Part shown: piece by piece, positions 16,997 to 25,135 of the stretch
Layout: every line of letters starts with the position of its first letter
Position numbering within the stretch: the first letter of the stretch is position 1
Source of the DNA: Clostridiales bacterium
GTDB lineage: Bacteria; Bacillota; Clostridia; Caldicoprobacterales; DTU083
Assembly (NCBI GenBank): GCA_012838915.1
Contig: DUOI01000113.1
Coordinates: forward strand, 1 to 64,000
Direction of reading: 5' to 3'
Length of the DNA stretch: 64,000 nt
Made by a program: the position numbers and the translations under genes
The notes under the pieces: generated by a model
Told to the model about the DNA's origin: nothing
The model's database searches: none
Seen by the model: only the letters and a program-made list of their open reading frames with translations

Positions 16997-18704
16997 TATG
17001 AAGAAGATGAGCATCATAAAAGTCAATACTGTTGCAAGCCGTGGCATGGCTATGGGTCAGGCAATGATATTCGATAAACCCCAATTAACTGCCAGCAGGA
17101 AGATAATATCGCCGGATAAGGTTGAAGGGGAGTTGGCCAGATACAGGCAGGCTGTGGATACGGCCGTGGCCCAGGTCTCCTCCCTTTCCAATCAGTCTGA
17201 CGTGTTTGCGGCATATGCTGATTTGATACAGGATTATGCTCTTACAGAGCTGGTGGAAAATAATATTAAAAATGAGCTGCAAAACTGTGAGTTGGCGGTA
17301 GAAAATGCCATAAGGACCTTTAGTGATATGCTGGCTGCCATGGATGATGAATACATGCGCGAGCGGGCTGTTGATATCCGGGATATCGGCTACCGGTTGC
17401 TGAGCATTTTGCAGGGCCGGGATGTGCATGCTCCGGTCAGTTGTGCCGGCGAATCCGACAAGCCGTTGATTATCATTGCCGATGACCTGTCTCCTTCTGA
17501 TACGATTAAGATGGATAAAAGCAAAATTGCAGGTTTTGTTACCCAGCGCGGGGGAATTACAGGTCATGTGGCTATCATTGCCAGGAGCATGGGAATTCCT
17601 GCATTTGTAGGTGTTTCGGGAATAATGGATTTAGTCGCTGATGACAGCTCCGTAATATTGGATTCGGTGAATGGGGAAATCATTCTGAACCCTGATGAAG
17701 TAATGCGGGAGGAATTCCTGGGCAGGAAGCTGCGCTGGGAAGAAAAGCAAAAGCTGTTACTGCATTATGGAAAGAAACCAGCTTTTACAATTGACGGAAA
17801 GCCTGTCAAAGTGCTTGCTAATGCAGGTTGTGTTGAGGATGTGAAATGCGCTGCGGAATATGGCGCAGACGGAATCGGACTGTTTCGTACGGAGTTTCTA
17901 TATATGAACAGCAAGCATTTTCCGACGGAGGAGGAGCAGTTCGCTGTATATAAGGAGGCTGCGGTCAGTTTTAACAAAGAAATCACCATACGTACTTTGG
18001 ACATCGGTGGTGATAAAGCCCTGCCTTATTTCCCGTTTGAGCCGGAGGAAAATCCTTTTCTTGGATGGCGGGCCATTCGGATAAGCCTGTCGATGCAGTC
18101 AGTGTTTAAGACCCATTTGAGGGCAATTCTGCGAGCCGGCTTTTTCGGTAAGCTGCGTATTATGTACCCTATGATTACCGGCTATGAGGAGCTGGTACAG
18201 GCTAATGAGATCCTGGAGGAGTGTAAAGCTGAGTTAGCTGCCGAGGGTAAACCCTTTGACAGGGATATCCAGGTAGGTATAATGATAGAAACACCTGCAG
18301 CAGTGATTTTAGCCCATGACTTTGCACATCATGTGAACTTTTTCAGTATCGGCACCAATGACTTGACTCAGTATATATTGGCCGTGGATCGGGGAAACCG
18401 GAATGTAGCCGGCCTGTATAACACCTTTCACCCTGCCGTACTTAAGAGTATCCACCATATTATAAAGGCCGGTCACTCCGCAGGGATAGAAGTAGGCATG
18501 TGCGGTGAGTTTGCTGCTGATTTTGAGGCAACAAGGCTGCTGGTGGGAATGGGGCTGGATGAATTCAGCGTGGCTGCGGCAAGTGTACCTGAAATCAAGC
18601 AGAGGATAAGAAATATCAGCGTGGCAGAGGCTAATGCTTCTGCAGCGGAACTCAGGGATTGCTATACACAAAAATGCGTTGATAAAATTATTGCAGATAG
18701 CTGA
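16989..18704 (+). CDS. ptsI: PTS enzyme I (phosphoenolpyruvate-protein phosphotransferase)
   Basis: About 570 residues. The phosphohistidine is in QRGGITGHVAIIARSMGIPAFVG (near residue 190; most enzymes have GG.TSH, here TGH). The PEP-binding barrel has GIGLFRTEFLYM, RTLDIGGDKALPYF, FSIGTNDLTQY and the active-site Cys region GMCGEFAAD. It transfers phosphate from PEP to HPr. Several in-frame ATGs (16986, 16989, 16998, 17007) are possible starts. The last gives the most typical N-terminus (MSIIKVNTVASRGMAMG), while the earlier ones overlap the HPr gene. The product is complete. Followed by a terminator at 18763. Confidence 0.92.
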   Translation: MSNMKKMSIIKVNTVASRGMAMGQAMIFDKPQLTASRKIISPDKVEGELARYRQAVDTAVAQVSSLSNQSDVFAAYADLIQDYALTELVENNIKNELQNCELAVENAIRTFSDMLAAMDDEYMRERAVDIRDIGYRLLSILQGRDVHAPVSCAGESDKPLIIIADDLSPSDTIKMDKSKIAGFVTQRGGITGHVAIIARSMGIPAFVGVSGIMDLVADDSSVILDSVNGEIILNPDEVMREEFLGRKLRWEEKQKLLLHYGKKPAFTIDGKPVKVLANAGCVEDVKCAAEYGADGIGLFRTEFLYMNSKHFPTEEEQFAVYKEAAVSFNKEITIRTLDIGGDKALPYFPFEPEENPFLGWRAIRISLSMQSVFKTHLRAILRAGFFGKLRIMYPMITGYEELVQANEILEECKAELAAEGKPFDRDIQVGIMIETPAAVILAHDFAHHVNFFSIGTNDLTQYILAVDRGNRNVAGLYNTFHPAVLKSIHHIIKAGHSAGIEVGMCGEFAADFEATRLLVGMGLDEFSVAAASVPEIKQRIRNISVAEANASAAELRDCYTQKCVDKIIADS

Positions 18705-18762
18705 TTTGAAATATCAAAGCCGGATACAGAGAATTTACATCATAATACGGAACATTTACCTT

Positions 18763-18798
18763 AACCCTGTTGAAATATATAGCAGGGTTTTCGCTTTT
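18763..18798 (+). terminator. intrinsic terminator after enzyme I
   Basis: AACCCTG (18763-18769) pairs with CAGGGTT (18783-18789), loop of 13 nt, followed by TTCGCTTTTT. It closes the ula cluster. Confidence 0.8.
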
Positions 18799-19014
18799 TA
18801 TGTCACAATTATTACAAAGTTTACACCTTTGTTAAATCGCTGCAAAGCTGTTCATTTCACCTTTTTATTGCTTTTTTTTCTGATAAAATAGTATATGTAA
18901 ATGATGCCGTGATAATTGATGCACCATTTATTATACATAATGGACAACCGTTTTTACATATGTTTACAGTAACAGTTATACTGCCATTTATGGATGCATA
19001 TCGGGGGCACTGCA
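18799..19014 (+). other. AT-rich gap upstream of the deacetylase gene
   Basis: Holds a probable promoter region (TTGCTT at about 18869, TATATG 18 nt later) and no ORF with a credible ribosome site. The 310 nt between enzyme I and the deacetylase hold otherwise only the terminator. Confidence 0.35.
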
Positions 19015-20148
19015 ATGAAACTGATAAATACCGGGCAACTTATGGTTGCCTTAAAAATAGTTGTGTTAATACTTATAACAGGTCTGACGCTGCCCTTCTA
19101 CGGAGGCAATACCACCTCCGCATTGAATCATATTGCCTTCGTACATGACTGCGGTGAAGCAAACAAACTCCCTTCCGAAAGCGGCAGTCAGACACCGCCT
19201 CCTGCCAGGGTGGATTATAACAAGTCGGATGTCGGGACAATTGCCCCGGTGCAGGTTATACCCCTGCCTTCCGATCAGCCGAATCCCGGTCCTTCACCTG
19301 CTCCTGAAAGCTCTTCAATTGATTTTCCAATGCCCTCTTCAGGCTTGAATCCGGAAACCGGGCCTGCATTAAATCCTGGCACCAATCCGGCCGATGAGGG
19401 GCTCAACAATCCCGGCGGTAAACCATCCCCCGATCCGGCTTCCTCGTTGGATTCCCCAAGCAATGGCGACAGCCTGGAAGCAGGGGAAGCACCTGCCAAT
19501 GCAGGGGTGCTGCTGCAACACCTACTGGATCAAAGTTATCGGCATGAAGACGAAAAGGTGGCTTATCTGACCTTTGACGATGGTCCCACCCCTCGCCTGA
19601 CCACACGAATACTGGATATTTTGAAGGAGGAAGATGCAAAGGCAACTTTTTTTACCATCGGGTCCAATGCAGAGCTTTATCCGGAATTGATCAGGAGAGC
19701 ATTTGATGAAGGACACGGCATAGGAAACCACACCTATTCCCATGTATTTAAGGATATATATGCCGGCCCGGAAAGCTTTGTTGATGAGCTGTTTCAAACC
19801 GAAAAGGTTTTACAGTCAATTCTGGGGGAAGATAAAACCTTCAGGCTGACCCGATTCCCGGGCGGCTCCTTCGGAAAATCGCTTAAAGCCTTCCGGGAAG
19901 CGGTTAACCAAGCCGGCTTCGCTTTTATAGACTGGAACAGCCTGATCGGCGATGCAGAGTCCGTTAAATCCAAATCTGCCAAACAATTGATTGCACGACT
20001 TAAGGAAACAGTCAATAATCAAAGCGGATTGATTGTTTTGATGCATGATGCACCCTATAAGAATACAACTGTGGAAGCCTTGCCTGAAATCATACAATTC
20101 CTGAAATCGGAAGGCTATCGGTTTGAACTCCTTCCCGGATCACGCTAG
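19015..20148 (+). CDS. membrane-anchored polysaccharide deacetylase (NodB domain)
   Basis: 377 residues. An N-terminal signal anchor (MVALKIVVLILITGLTL) is followed by a Pro/Ser/Asn-rich linker of about 110 residues that probably spans the wall, then a NodB domain (residues ~175-370). Catalytic motifs: TFDDGPT, HTYSH (the two metal His), RFPGGS and a late LMHDA. The family removes acetyl groups from peptidoglycan or other cell-surface GlcNAc polymers, outside the membrane. ATG 19015 is 7 nt after GGGGG; an ATG at 18994 lacks a ribosome site. The PdaA/PdaC-type substrate cannot be settled. Confidence 0.9.
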   Translation: MKLINTGQLMVALKIVVLILITGLTLPFYGGNTTSALNHIAFVHDCGEANKLPSESGSQTPPPARVDYNKSDVGTIAPVQVIPLPSDQPNPGPSPAPESSSIDFPMPSSGLNPETGPALNPGTNPADEGLNNPGGKPSPDPASSLDSPSNGDSLEAGEAPANAGVLLQHLLDQSYRHEDEKVAYLTFDDGPTPRLTTRILDILKEEDAKATFFTIGSNAELYPELIRRAFDEGHGIGNHTYSHVFKDIYAGPESFVDELFQTEKVLQSILGEDKTFRLTRFPGGSFGKSLKAFREAVNQAGFAFIDWNSLIGDAESVKSKSAKQLIARLKETVNNQSGLIVLMHDAPYKNTTVEALPEIIQFLKSEGYRFELLPGSR

Positions 20149-20188
20149 GCAGCCCGTTGTCCGAATAATCGGGTTAACTTGGATAAAC

Positions 20189-20232
20189 AGGTGTATAAAT
20201 AAGCAACATAAGAGAAAACCGAGGTGTATAAA
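20189..20232 (+). repeat. 11-bp direct repeat containing the lepB ribosome site
   Basis: AGGTGTATAAA occurs at 20189-20199 and again at 20222-20232. The second copy carries the Shine-Dalgarno of the signal peptidase gene. The first copy has no start codon after it. Confidence 0.6.
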
Positions 20233-20237
20233 AACCT

Positions 20238-20804
20238 ATGTTGAAGAAGACTTGGAAGATATTGCTGGAATTAATACAAATGGTTGTTTTTGCCATGGTG
20301 CTGGCTGTTTTGATAAATCTGTTTCTGTTTCAGCCTGTAAGGGTGGAAGGCAACTCCATGGAGCCCACACTGCAGAACAAGGATTTCGTCATTCTGTCCC
20401 GTATCGGGAAAACTTTGAACCTGGAATTGGATTATGGAGATATTGTAGTCATCGACCGCCGCATTGAGCGAAAGCGCTCCCTGCTGGATGATATTCAGGA
20501 TCTGGGCCTGTTTAACCGGATGGGAAATCGGAATCTGTTAATAAAGAGGGTTATTGGTCTGCCCGGGGATACTGTGGAGATCAGCAGTGACGGTGTTCGA
20601 CGAAACGGTATTCTTCTGGACGAGCCTTATCTTGTGGAGGAATATGTTTACCACTCGGAAGAACGCTACTTGGTACCGGAGGGCAATGTTTTTGTACTGG
20701 GCGACAACCGGAATAACAGCATGGACAGCAGGGTGATTGGGTTTATCCCCATTGACAATATCAAAGGTACCATGGTACTGGATGTCAGCAAATTGCTTCG
20801 TTAG
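20238..20804 (+). CDS. lepB: type I signal peptidase
   Basis: 188 residues, the single-anchor SipS-like form. One N-terminal transmembrane helix (residues ~12-31) precedes VEGNSMEPTL with catalytic Ser40. The general base Lys103 is in LLIKRVIGLPGD, and VFVLGDNRNNSMDSR is box E. It cleaves signal peptides on the outer face of the membrane. ATG 20238 follows GAGGTG. It lies 89 nt after the deacetylase gene, so co-transcription is possible. The family call is firm; whether it is the only signal peptidase of the organism cannot be known. Confidence 0.94.
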   Translation: MLKKTWKILLELIQMVVFAMVLAVLINLFLFQPVRVEGNSMEPTLQNKDFVILSRIGKTLNLELDYGDIVVIDRRIERKRSLLDDIQDLGLFNRMGNRNLLIKRVIGLPGDTVEISSDGVRRNGILLDEPYLVEEYVYHSEERYLVPEGNVFVLGDNRNNSMDSRVIGFIPIDNIKGTMVLDVSKLLR

Positions 20805-20826
20805 CTGCCGGCAGTGCCGGGCTGTA

Positions 20827-20856
20827 TTGACTCCGCGCCGGCCCGTGTGTTATGAT
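20827..20856 (+). promoter_or_regulatory. promoter of the preQ1 riboswitch transcript
   Basis: TTGACT (20827-20832) and TATGAT (20851-20856) with an 18-nt spacer, about 20 nt before the aptamer. A 10-bp palindrome CTGCCGGCAG (20805-20814) lies just upstream, at the end of lepB. Confidence 0.65.
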
Positions 20857-20875
20857 TTTCTTCGAAAACTAAACA

Positions 20876-20999
20876 GACAGTTCGAGACCATCCTGTCGTT
20901 AAACAAAACTAGGGGCAGACATTGAATCCGATTCAAAGGGGATTCCAATGTCGTGTTTATCAAAACAGGGGGGCAAGCAATTTGCTCCTTTTTCTATTT
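20876..20999 (+). promoter_or_regulatory. preQ1-I riboswitch with downstream terminator, upstream of queT
   Basis: Stem P1 is GACAG (20876-20880) with CTGTC (20893-20897). The loop begins TTCGAG as in the class I consensus (TTCNAG). The 3' tail GTTAAACAAAACTAGGGG (20898-20915) matches the A-rich strand whose GG pairs with CC in the loop to form the pseudoknot. A hairpin GACATTGAATCC / GGATTCCAATGTC (20918-20952) and a terminator stem GGGGCAA / TTTGCTCC with TTTTTCTATTTT (20970-20999) follow. Such RNAs sense pre-queuosine1 and switch off queuosine genes. The gene behind it is a QueT-type transporter, in agreement. Confidence 0.85.
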
Positions 21000-21047
21000 T
21001 GCTAAGTCCCGTGCAGGATGTCCGAGCGGCAAGGAGGAAACATTTCA

Positions 21048-21545
21048 GTGAGACCCCGATTGAACTATGCACGCTTTTTAACACAGGCTGCCATCATTGC
21101 AGCTGTTTATACGGTGCTCACCCTGGTCTTTGCCCCCCTCAGTTATGGGGAGAGCATGATTCAGGTAAGAATTTCGGAAATGCTGACAATCCTGCCCTAT
21201 TATACCCCTGCGGCTATTCCCGGCTTATTTGTGGGAGCCATCGTTTCCAATTTGTTCAGTCCGGTTGGAGCCGTGGATGTCATATTGGGCAGCCTGGCTA
21301 CACTTATAGCGGCTTACCTGTCTTACCGCATACCTGACAAGTGGCTGGTACCCATTCCGCCGATTGCAGTAAACGGGTTGGTGATCGGGGGCATGCTCCA
21401 TTATGTTTATGAATTTCCGCTGCTGCTTTCCATTCTGTCCGTTACCGCCGGGCAGACAGTTTCCTGTTATATTTTCGGCGGCATCTTAATGGCAGCATTG
21501 GAGAAAACAAGGCAATATATTTTTCCGGAGCAAAACAGGGGGTAA
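21048..21545 (+). CDS. queT: QueT-family transporter (queuosine precursor, ECF S component)
   Basis: About 165 residues with five to six transmembrane segments. Conserved QueT features: ALI..VYTVLTL..APLSYG..QVRISE.LTILPYYTPAAIPGLFVG and N.FSPVG..DVILGSLATLIAAYLSY. Members act as the substrate-binding subunit of an energy-coupling-factor transporter for preQ1/preQ0-type precursors. GTG 21048 lies 10 nt after AAGGAGG (21031-21037); an earlier ATG at 21018 precedes that site. The upstream preQ1 riboswitch independently supports the substrate. The shared ECF energising subunits are not in this window. Confidence 0.88.
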   Translation: MRPRLNYARFLTQAAIIAAVYTVLTLVFAPLSYGESMIQVRISEMLTILPYYTPAAIPGLFVGAIVSNLFSPVGAVDVILGSLATLIAAYLSYRIPDKWLVPIPPIAVNGLVIGGMLHYVYEFPLLLSILSVTAGQTVSCYIFGGILMAALEKTRQYIFPEQNRG

Positions 21546-21559
21546 TGCCCATGGTATAT

Positions 21560-21702
21560 TTGAGCGTATATACACTTATGGTATAATGCTTATAATGATA
21601 TGCTTATATGCTGTATAGCAGCTGCAAATAACGAATGAGCTTTAGCCTGAGTTGCCTGAATCAGCCGCCGATATCCCAGCGGTGGGATTGCTTCAAAAGC
21701 TC
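21560..21702 (+). promoter_or_regulatory. addAB promoter and structured leader
   Basis: TTGAGC (21560-21565) and TATAAT (21582-21587) are 16 nt apart; a second TATAAT lies at 21591-21596. In the leader, GAGCTTT (21637-21643) can pair with AAAGCTC (21696-21702), with smaller stems (CCGC with GCGG) inside, ending 31 nt before the addB start. No known riboswitch pattern was recognised. Confidence 0.5.
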
Positions 21703-21733
21703 ACTCCAAAGCCACAAGGGGGTTGAATATTAA

Positions 21734-24700
21734 ATGGGTATACATTATATTGTCGGCCGATCCGGCAGCGGGAAAACCATGCAGATATACAGTGAAATAG
21801 GAGAAGCTCTCCGAAACGGGGAAGGCCGTTTAATTCTGATGGTACCGGAACAATTTACCCTCCAGGCTGAAAGAGATTTGATTCAGACGCTGAACCTGCC
21901 CGGCATTCTGGATGTGGAGGTACTCAGCTTCACGCGTCTTGCTTATAAGGTATTCAATGAAGCAGGGGGTGTTACCCGCACCCATATCAGTGAGCAGGGC
22001 AGACATATGATCCTTCGCCGGCTGCTTGACGGCCTGCGGGATCAACTCACCGTTTACAAAACCGTTTCCCGCCAGAACGGGTTTATCAGTCAAATCAATG
22101 AACTGATTTCAGATTTTAAGAAACATGATATTACACCTCAGCAGCTCCGGGATAAGGCAGCTGAACTGAAAGGCTCCGCCGTTCTGGCCGGTAAGCTTCG
22201 TGATGCCGCTGTTATTTATGAAGCCTTCAATCAATATCTCCGTAACAGGTATATTGATTCGGAGGATGCCATCAACGCCCTGGTGGATCGGGTGGATCAA
22301 TCCCGGTATCTTTCAGGTGCCCGGATATGGCTGGACGGCTTTGACTACTATCCTCCCCAGACCCTCAGAGTATTGGAAAAGCTGGCTGTTATGGCCAGGG
22401 AGCTTACCATTTCATTTACCCTGGAGCGGGAGCAAAAAAGCCGGGATTTCGATCTTTTCAAGGTACATGCCCTTTCCCTGAAAAAGGTCAGGGCTATTGC
22501 CGGGAAGCACCGCCTGGAAGAGAAATTCACCGAAATGACCGGTCGGATACAAAATCAGGACATAAGCAGCGGGCAATCCCCCGAAATCAGGCACCTGGAA
22601 CGTGAGCTTTATCAATACCCCTATCAATCCTATCCCCGGGAGGTAAAGCATATTCATGCCTTTGCCGGCAGCAATCCCGAGTCCGAAGTGGAGAGGCTGG
22701 CTGCCTGCATCATTCACCTTTCCAGGGAAAAGGGCTGGCGGTTCAGGGAAATGACGGTGGTTTCCGGTGACCTGTCAGTGTACGGCAGCATTATCAAGCG
22801 CATTTTCCCCGAATTTGGTATCCCATACTTTATCGATGAGAAGAAGCCCGTAATACAAAACCCCATTGTGGACCTGGTGCTGACCGGCTTGCGGGTGATA
22901 GACAGGGGATACCGGTATGAGGATGTATTCAAGCTGCTGAAAACAGGGTTTTGCGGCCTGGCAAGGGAGCAGGTTGAATTATTGGAAAACTATTGCCTGG
23001 AATATGGCATCAGGGGCAGAAGGTGGAAGGAGCCCTTTGTACCGGGTGAACGGAAATACCCGTTGGCAGAGCTTAATAAATACCGGGAGCGGTTTATTAA
23101 TCCCTTTCTGAGGCTGGAAATGGCGCTGAAAAACAGCAGCAGCATTCGGGAAATGATAATCGCCTTATATGCCTATCTGGAGGAGATAGAGCTCAGGCAG
23201 CAATTGGAGGGCTGGGTTGAAGAGCTCAGGGAATCAGGCCAATTGGAACAGGCAGAGGAAAATGCCCAGATTTGGAATATCGTTATTAATACCTTTGATC
23301 AGCTTGTGGAAATTCTGGGTGATCAGAAGGTTTCTCTGGATGAATGCCACCGGATTCTGGATTCCGGCTTTTCTTCACTGGAAACAGGCATTATTCCCAC
23401 AACCTTGGATCAGGTGCTGGTGGGAAGCGTGCAGCGTTCAAAAAGTCAACATGTAAGAGCATTGTTTGTGCTGGGCCTGAATGACGGAATTCTCCCTGCG
23501 GGGAGCCGGGAGGAGGGGCTGCTGGCTGCCGATGAAAGGGATGTTTTGTATAACCAGGGCCTGGACCTGGGCGGATATTCTGATATGCTGGCTGCGGACG
23601 AGAAATTTGAAATTTATACTGCTCTGAGTAAGCCTTCGGACTTTTTATGGGTCAGCTATGCCCTGTCGGATGCAGACGGGAAGGCTTTGCGGCCTTCTAT
23701 TCTGATTGACCGGTTAAAAAAGCTGTTCCCCGGGCTGGGCATTGCCGGTGATTTACATATGGATGAAAAACAGCAGGAGCAAATGGTATCCACCCCGGAG
23801 GGTACCTATAAATTCATGTCGGACCATATGCGCAGCTGTGCGGACGGCAAGGAGGAATCCCTGCTGTGGTGGCTGGTTTATTGCTGGTATAGTGATCAGC
23901 CGGAATGGGAAGCCCGGAGAAATGAACTGATAAAGGCTATTTTCCATTGCAACCAGGAAGGGCCTTTAGGCAGGGAAAAGGCGGCTGCCCTTTACTCACT
24001 GCCGGTCAGGGCCAGTGTGTCCAGGCTGGAGCAATATGTAAAATGCCCTTATGCCCACTTTGTCAGGTATGGGCTGCGACCGGAAGAAAGAAGGGAATAT
24101 ACGGTAGCTGCACCGGATCTGGGTGAGCTCTTTCATCGTTCCATAGAGGGCTTTACGGAGCGCATCGCCAGGGAACAGCTGGACTGGAGAAGCCTGGATG
24201 ATTCGCAATGTGAGGATATACTGGAGCAGGTAATGGATGAGATTCTGCCGGAACATAACCATGGAATCCTGTTCAGCACCGGCCGATATCAATACCTGTC
24301 CAAAAGGCTGAAGCGCATCACCGGGCGGGCAGTGTGGCTGCTCACCGATCATATCCGCCGCAGCCGGTTCAACCCCATAGGCCACGAGATAAGCTTCGGT
24401 TTAAAGGGCACCTATCCCCCCATTGAGGTTGAGCTTCCCAATGGTGAATACATGCTGCTGGAAGGCCGGATTGACCGGGCTGATATCTGCCGCCTGGAAG
24501 ATGATGTATATATCAATGTCATAGATTATAAATCCGGTACTGAAAGCTTTGATTTATCCGACGCCTGGTTTGGATTGAAACTGCAATTGCTGGTGTACCT
24601 GGAAGCTTTGCTGGAGCTGGAGCAGAGGCAGACCAGGGGCAAGGTAAGGCCCGGGGGGATTTTTTACTTCCGTATTGATGACCCCCTGATTAATACCCGG

Positions 24701-25135
24701 GAAAGCATGGCAGAGGCCATACAGGATAAAATCCGAAGGAAACTTAAGCTCAGCGGCCTGGTTTTAAAGGATGTCAACATAGTCAGATGCATGGACAATA
24801 AAATCAGCAGCGGATGGTCGGAAGTACTGCCCCTTTCCATATCCGGTAAGGACGATTCCTTCCATAAGGATTCCTCGGTATTGGGGGAGGAGGAATTTTT
24901 CGCTTTGCTGGCTCATGTCAGGCAGCTGGCAGGCCGGATAGGCATGGAGATACTCAGCGGTAATATCCGGATTGAACCCACTAAAAAAGGTCAGGATACA
25001 GCCTGCAAATACTGCCCCTACAGCGGAATCTGCCAGTTTGACAGCCGGTTGGATGACAACGGATACCGGTATATTCCCAAACTGGACCGAAACGCAGTGG
25101 CAGACCGGCTTAACCGGGGAAGGGAGGAAGGGTAA
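21734..25135 (+). CDS. addB: ATP-dependent helicase/nuclease subunit AddB
   Basis: 1133 residues, near the family norm. Walker A is GRSGSGKT at residues 8-15. The C-terminal RecB-like nuclease domain has LEGRIDRADI and INVIDYKSG. The four iron-sulfur cysteines are seen as one in YVKCPYAHF (near residue 770) and three in ACKYCPYSGICQF (near residue 1090). With AddA it resects double-strand breaks for recombination, the Firmicutes counterpart of RecBCD. ATG 21734 follows AAGGGGG. Its stop TAA overlaps the ATG of addA (TAATG), so translation is coupled. Confidence 0.96.
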   Translation: MGIHYIVGRSGSGKTMQIYSEIGEALRNGEGRLILMVPEQFTLQAERDLIQTLNLPGILDVEVLSFTRLAYKVFNEAGGVTRTHISEQGRHMILRRLLDGLRDQLTVYKTVSRQNGFISQINELISDFKKHDITPQQLRDKAAELKGSAVLAGKLRDAAVIYEAFNQYLRNRYIDSEDAINALVDRVDQSRYLSGARIWLDGFDYYPPQTLRVLEKLAVMARELTISFTLEREQKSRDFDLFKVHALSLKKVRAIAGKHRLEEKFTEMTGRIQNQDISSGQSPEIRHLERELYQYPYQSYPREVKHIHAFAGSNPESEVERLAACIIHLSREKGWRFREMTVVSGDLSVYGSIIKRIFPEFGIPYFIDEKKPVIQNPIVDLVLTGLRVIDRGYRYEDVFKLLKTGFCGLAREQVELLENYCLEYGIRGRRWKEPFVPGERKYPLAELNKYRERFINPFLRLEMALKNSSSIREMIIALYAYLEEIELRQQLEGWVEELRESGQLEQAEENAQIWNIVINTFDQLVEILGDQKVSLDECHRILDSGFSSLETGIIPTTLDQVLVGSVQRSKSQHVRALFVLGLNDGILPAGSREEGLLAADERDVLYNQGLDLGGYSDMLAADEKFEIYTALSKPSDFLWVSYALSDADGKALRPSILIDRLKKLFPGLGIAGDLHMDEKQQEQMVSTPEGTYKFMSDHMRSCADGKEESLLWWLVYCWYSDQPEWEARRNELIKAIFHCNQEGPLGREKAAALYSLPVRASVSRLEQYVKCPYAHFVRYGLRPEERREYTVAAPDLGELFHRSIEGFTERIAREQLDWRSLDDSQCEDILEQVMDEILPEHNHGILFSTGRYQYLSKRLKRITGRAVWLLTDHIRRSRFNPIGHEISFGLKGTYPPIEVELPNGEYMLLEGRIDRADICRLEDDVYINVIDYKSGTESFDLSDAWFGLKLQLLVYLEALLELEQRQTRGKVRPGGIFYFRIDDPLINTRESMAEAIQDKIRRKLKLSGLVLKDVNIVRCMDNKISSGWSEVLPLSISGKDDSFHKDSSVLGEEEFFALLAHVRQLAGRIGMEILSGNIRIEPTKKGQDTACKYCPYSGICQFDSRLDDNGYRYIPKLDRNAVADRLNRGREEG

